A DNA stretch of 64,000 bases, from positions 62,001 to 126,000 of the forward strand of contig NZ_LPUT01000012.1 in the NCBI RefSeq assembly GCF_001563475.1, in the 5' to 3' direction. Below the pieces are notes generated by a model. The model was given only the letters and a program-made list of their open reading frames with translations. It made no database searches and had not been told where the DNA came from. This document shows positions 62,022-64,000 of the stretch, one piece after another. Numbering within the stretch: position 1 is the first letter of the stretch; every line of letters starts with the position of its first letter. Source of the DNA: Sporosarcina sp. HYO08. Its GTDB lineage: Bacteria > Bacillota > Bacilli > Bacillales_A > Planococcaceae. A program made the translations under genes and the position numbers.

Positions 62022-62669
62022 ATGAAAATTATAATTGCAGATGATCATGCCGTTGTAAGAAGCGGTTTTATGCACATATTAAATTTCCAAAAGGATATGG
62101 AAGTCGTTGCGACCGCTGCCGATGGTTTAGAGGCCTATGAACAGGTGGCGAAACATCGCCCCGATATTTTATTGTTGGATTTAAGTATGCCGCCTGGCCA
62201 AAGTGGACTGATTGCCACTGGAAAAATTAAAGAAGATTTTCCGGAGACAAAAATTTTGATCTTAACGATGTATGATGATGAGGAATATTTATTTCATGTC
62301 CTTAAAAGCGGGGCTTCAGGTTATGTACTCAAAAATTCTCCGGATGAAGAGCTGCTAGATGCTATTCGCGTAGTTTATGAAGGTGGGACATACATCCACC
62401 CGACGATGGCGACATCGCTTGTTCGGGAATTTGTGAAAAAAGATACGGATGGTGTCGAAACAGATCCGTATAAGTTGTTATCCAAGCGGGAAATTGAAGT
62501 CCTTCCCCTTGTGGCGAAAGGATACGGAAATAAAGAAATTGCGGAAATGCTTTATATTTCCGTAAAGACGGTTGAAGCACATAAAGCAAAAATTATGGAT
62601 AAACTTCAATTGAAAGGCCGACCGGAATTGGTGGAATATGCTTTGAAGAAGAAGTTCTTAAACTTCTAA
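62022..62669 (+). CDS. nreC: NreC response regulator
   Basis: A 215-residue NarL/FixJ regulator: [12 protein letters not shown], phospho-acceptor in [25 protein letters not shown], and the LuxR-type helix-turn-helix [32 protein letters not shown]. It should activate narG and related genes through TAGGG-N4-CCCTA palindromes. Behind GGGGAAGG. Completes the nreABC operon. Confidence 0.94.
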   Translation: MKIIIADDHAVVRSGFMHILNFQKDMEVVATAADGLEAYEQVAKHRPDILLLDLSMPPGQSGLIATGKIKEDFPETKILILTMYDDEEYLFHVLKSGASGYVLKNSPDEELLDAIRVVYEGGTYIHPTMATSLVREFVKKDTDGVETDPYKLLSKREIEVLPLVAKGYGNKEIAEMLYISVKTVEAHKAKIMDKLQLKGRPELVEYALKKKFLNF

Positions 62670-62694
62670 CGAAACAATATTAGTTAATAGGGAT

Positions 62695-63231
62695 GTGATA
62701 ACATTGGCAGAAGGCGTAGCGTTTAAGTTTGACCTACCTGCATTGCGAATCCTTGAAAATGAACACAAATATTTATTGCATTTGATGGAACAGTGGCATC
62801 TCATTGTGCTTGGGTTTGAACGAGATATTTATACACTTGAGGAAGGGCGGGAAGCACTGCAAACACTTCGGAAAATGATCGTTGATTTTATTGAACCATT
62901 GAAAAATCATACGGATAAAGAAGAAACATTTTTATTTCCTTTACTGACAAAGTATGTAGGCAACGAACAAGGCCCTGTTCTTGCGGTGGAAGAGGAGCAT
63001 GAAGAAATTGACGCCTATATCGGTCATTTTTTACACCATACGCTCGGAGACATCAATCACCTTTCGCTGCAAGATTTAAAAGACGTAGCGCATGATGCTG
63101 GTGAAGCGTTTGAAGTATTGACTGTCCATTTCATCAAAGAGGAGTCGATCATTTTCCCGATGGTCAACAATATGTTAAGAATTGATGAACAAGATCAACT
63201 TGGTGAACAGCTTTATACTTCAATATTGTAA
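62695..63231 (+). CDS. Hemerythrin-like domain protein
   Basis: A 178-residue four-helix bundle with hemerythrin-type metal residues: LENEHKYLLHLMEQWH, KNHTDKEETFLFPLL, EEEHEEIDAYIGHFLHH and HFIKEESIIFPM. No N-terminal iron-sulfur repair domain, so it differs from Ric. It lies 25 bases after nreC and before narK; a role in NO or oxygen handling during nitrate respiration is inferred. Start uncertain: GTG 62695 or TTG 62704. Confidence 0.82.
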   Translation: MITLAEGVAFKFDLPALRILENEHKYLLHLMEQWHLIVLGFERDIYTLEEGREALQTLRKMIVDFIEPLKNHTDKEETFLFPLLTKYVGNEQGPVLAVEEEHEEIDAYIGHFLHHTLGDINHLSLQDLKDVAHDAGEAFEVLTVHFIKEESIIFPMVNNMLRIDEQDQLGEQLYTSIL

Positions 63232-63293
63232 GATTAGATGAGTGGTCGGTTAAGAAGAGTAAGATGATAACGAACAGAAATGGATGGATTGGA

Positions 63294-64000
63294 ATGGTTA
63301 AGAAAATACAATTACCGTTACAAACAGCAAACCTGATTGTTGGATTTATGGTATGGGTACTGATCTCCTCGCTTTTACCATTCATCCGAGAAGATATTTC
63401 AATTCCTACGGAGAAACTTGCGATTGTCACCGCAGTTCCAATTGTCCTAGGGTCGATTTTGCGGATTCCATTAGGGTACTATGCCAATATATTTGGCGCA
63501 AGGATCATTTTTTTCGTTAGTTTTATCGCACTTTTATTTCCCGTATTTTATATTAGTGCGGCTTCAACATTTATGGATTTAATCATTGGCGGAATTTTTC
63601 TTGGAATCGGAGGCGCGGTTTTCTCGGTTGGGGTTACCTCATTGCCGAAATACTATCCAAAGGAAAAACACGGTCTTGTTAATGGTATTTACGGAGCGGG
63701 GAATATTGGAACGGCCATTTCAACATTTGCGGCACCTGTTGTCGCAACGCAAATTGGTTGGTCGGCGACAGTAAAGCTGTATTTAGTCCTACTGCTTATT
63801 TTCGCTGTATTGAATTTTGTATGGGGCGATCGAAAAGAAATAAAAATGAAAGCACCGATTGTTGAACAGATTAAAGGTGTTTATAAAAATGAGAAATTAT
63901 GGTTTTTCTCTCTTTTCTACTTCATTACATTCGGTAGTTTCGTCGCGTTTACCGTGTTTTTGCCAAACTTTCTTGTAACATTTTTTGAGTTAGAGAAAGT
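63294..64000 (+). CDS. narK: NarK-type nitrate/nitrite transporter (C-terminus outside window)
   Basis: At least 235 residues of an MFS transporter of the NarK/NarT/NasA family: KIQLPLQTANLIVGFMVWVLIS, AVPIVLGSILRIPLGYYAN (helix 2-3 loop with the conserved arginine), GIGGAVFSVGVTSLPKYYPKEKHGLVNGIYGAGNIGTA (nitrate signature). The gene is cut by the window end. ATG 63294 is chosen by family start; ATG 63264 is an in-frame alternative behind AAGAAGAG. It imports nitrate or exports nitrite for narGHJI. Confidence 0.92.
   Translation, partial: MVKKIQLPLQTANLIVGFMVWVLISSLLPFIREDISIPTEKLAIVTAVPIVLGSILRIPLGYYANIFGARIIFFVSFIALLFPVFYISAASTFMDLIIGGIFLGIGGAVFSVGVTSLPKYYPKEKHGLVNGIYGAGNIGTAISTFAAPVVATQIGWSATVKLYLVLLLIFAVLNFVWGDRKEIKMKAPIVEQIKGVYKNEKLWFFSLFYFITFGSFVAFTVFLPNFLVTFFELEK

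Overview
The window looks like a chromosomal segment of a low-to-mid GC, Gram-positive, facultatively anaerobic member of the Bacillales, most like a Planococcaceae relative such as Sporosarcina or Lysinibacillus. The support is the gene families and layout (LiaIH-LiaFSR, NreABC, RocB, an Mdh of Bacillus type, OpuC, DUF3231), strong AGGAGG-type ribosome binding sites, frequent GTG/TTG starts, and SAM-I, preQ1-I and cobalamin riboswitches. The genus is an inference.

Layout. 1-4.3 kb: a truncated PucR-type regulator diverging from a semialdehyde dehydrogenase and a class III aminotransferase, probably a beta-alanine-type catabolic pair. 4.4-8.4 kb: plsY paralogue, SAM-riboswitch-controlled metY, a small excisionase-like DNA-binding protein, preQ1-riboswitch-controlled queT and a decayed xanthine-dehydrogenase-type locus. 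8.5-13.5 kb: an OmpR-type two-component system with a small membrane ORF between its genes, a plsC-like acyltransferase, and two tandem paralogous small proteins of unknown function. 13.6-19 kb: liaIH-liaFSR cell-envelope stress locus, then dedA-uppP behind a candidate ECF sigma promoter. 19-25 kb: an IclR regulator facing an operon of two guanidino-group-modifying enzymes, an amino acid permease and RocB, probably for (methyl)arginine catabolism. 25-28.4 kb: a two-component system with two double-PepSY proteins (resembling ykoGHIJ).

28.5-42.1 kb is the centrepiece: an ethanolamine-utilisation bacterial microcompartment locus, eutWV-eutH-eutS-eutP-eutABC-eutL-eutE-eutM-pduL-eutN-eutM2-mdh. 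It has its own EutVW antitermination system and two intrinsic terminators whose 5' arms carry ANTAR-type hexaloops. It ends in a malate dehydrogenase instead of the usual alcohol dehydrogenase eutG. Its phosphotransacylase PduL carries an unusual C-terminal module. The locus is bracketed by an intact MBL-fold hydrolase gene on the right and a deleted remnant of a second copy on the left, which suggests how it arrived or was duplicated in.

42.2-48.4 kb: the intact MBL hydrolase, an OpuC-type osmoprotectant ABC transporter, an IS with a nonsense mutation in its transposase, a DUF3231 protein and a decayed MBL-fold gene end. 48.5-52.5 kb: a cobalamin-riboswitch-controlled class I ribonucleotide reductase operon (large subunit, flavodoxin, small subunit). 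52.7-64 kb: an anaerobic nitrate respiration region with Fnr-box-controlled ric, then narGHJI, nreABC, a hemerythrin-like protein and the start of a narK-type transporter. A good NreC box lies upstream of narG.

Taken together, the right half links cobalamin (EutBC needs it; the class I reductase is switched off by it), ethanolamine use and nitrate respiration. All functions are read from sequence by recognition; no database search was run.
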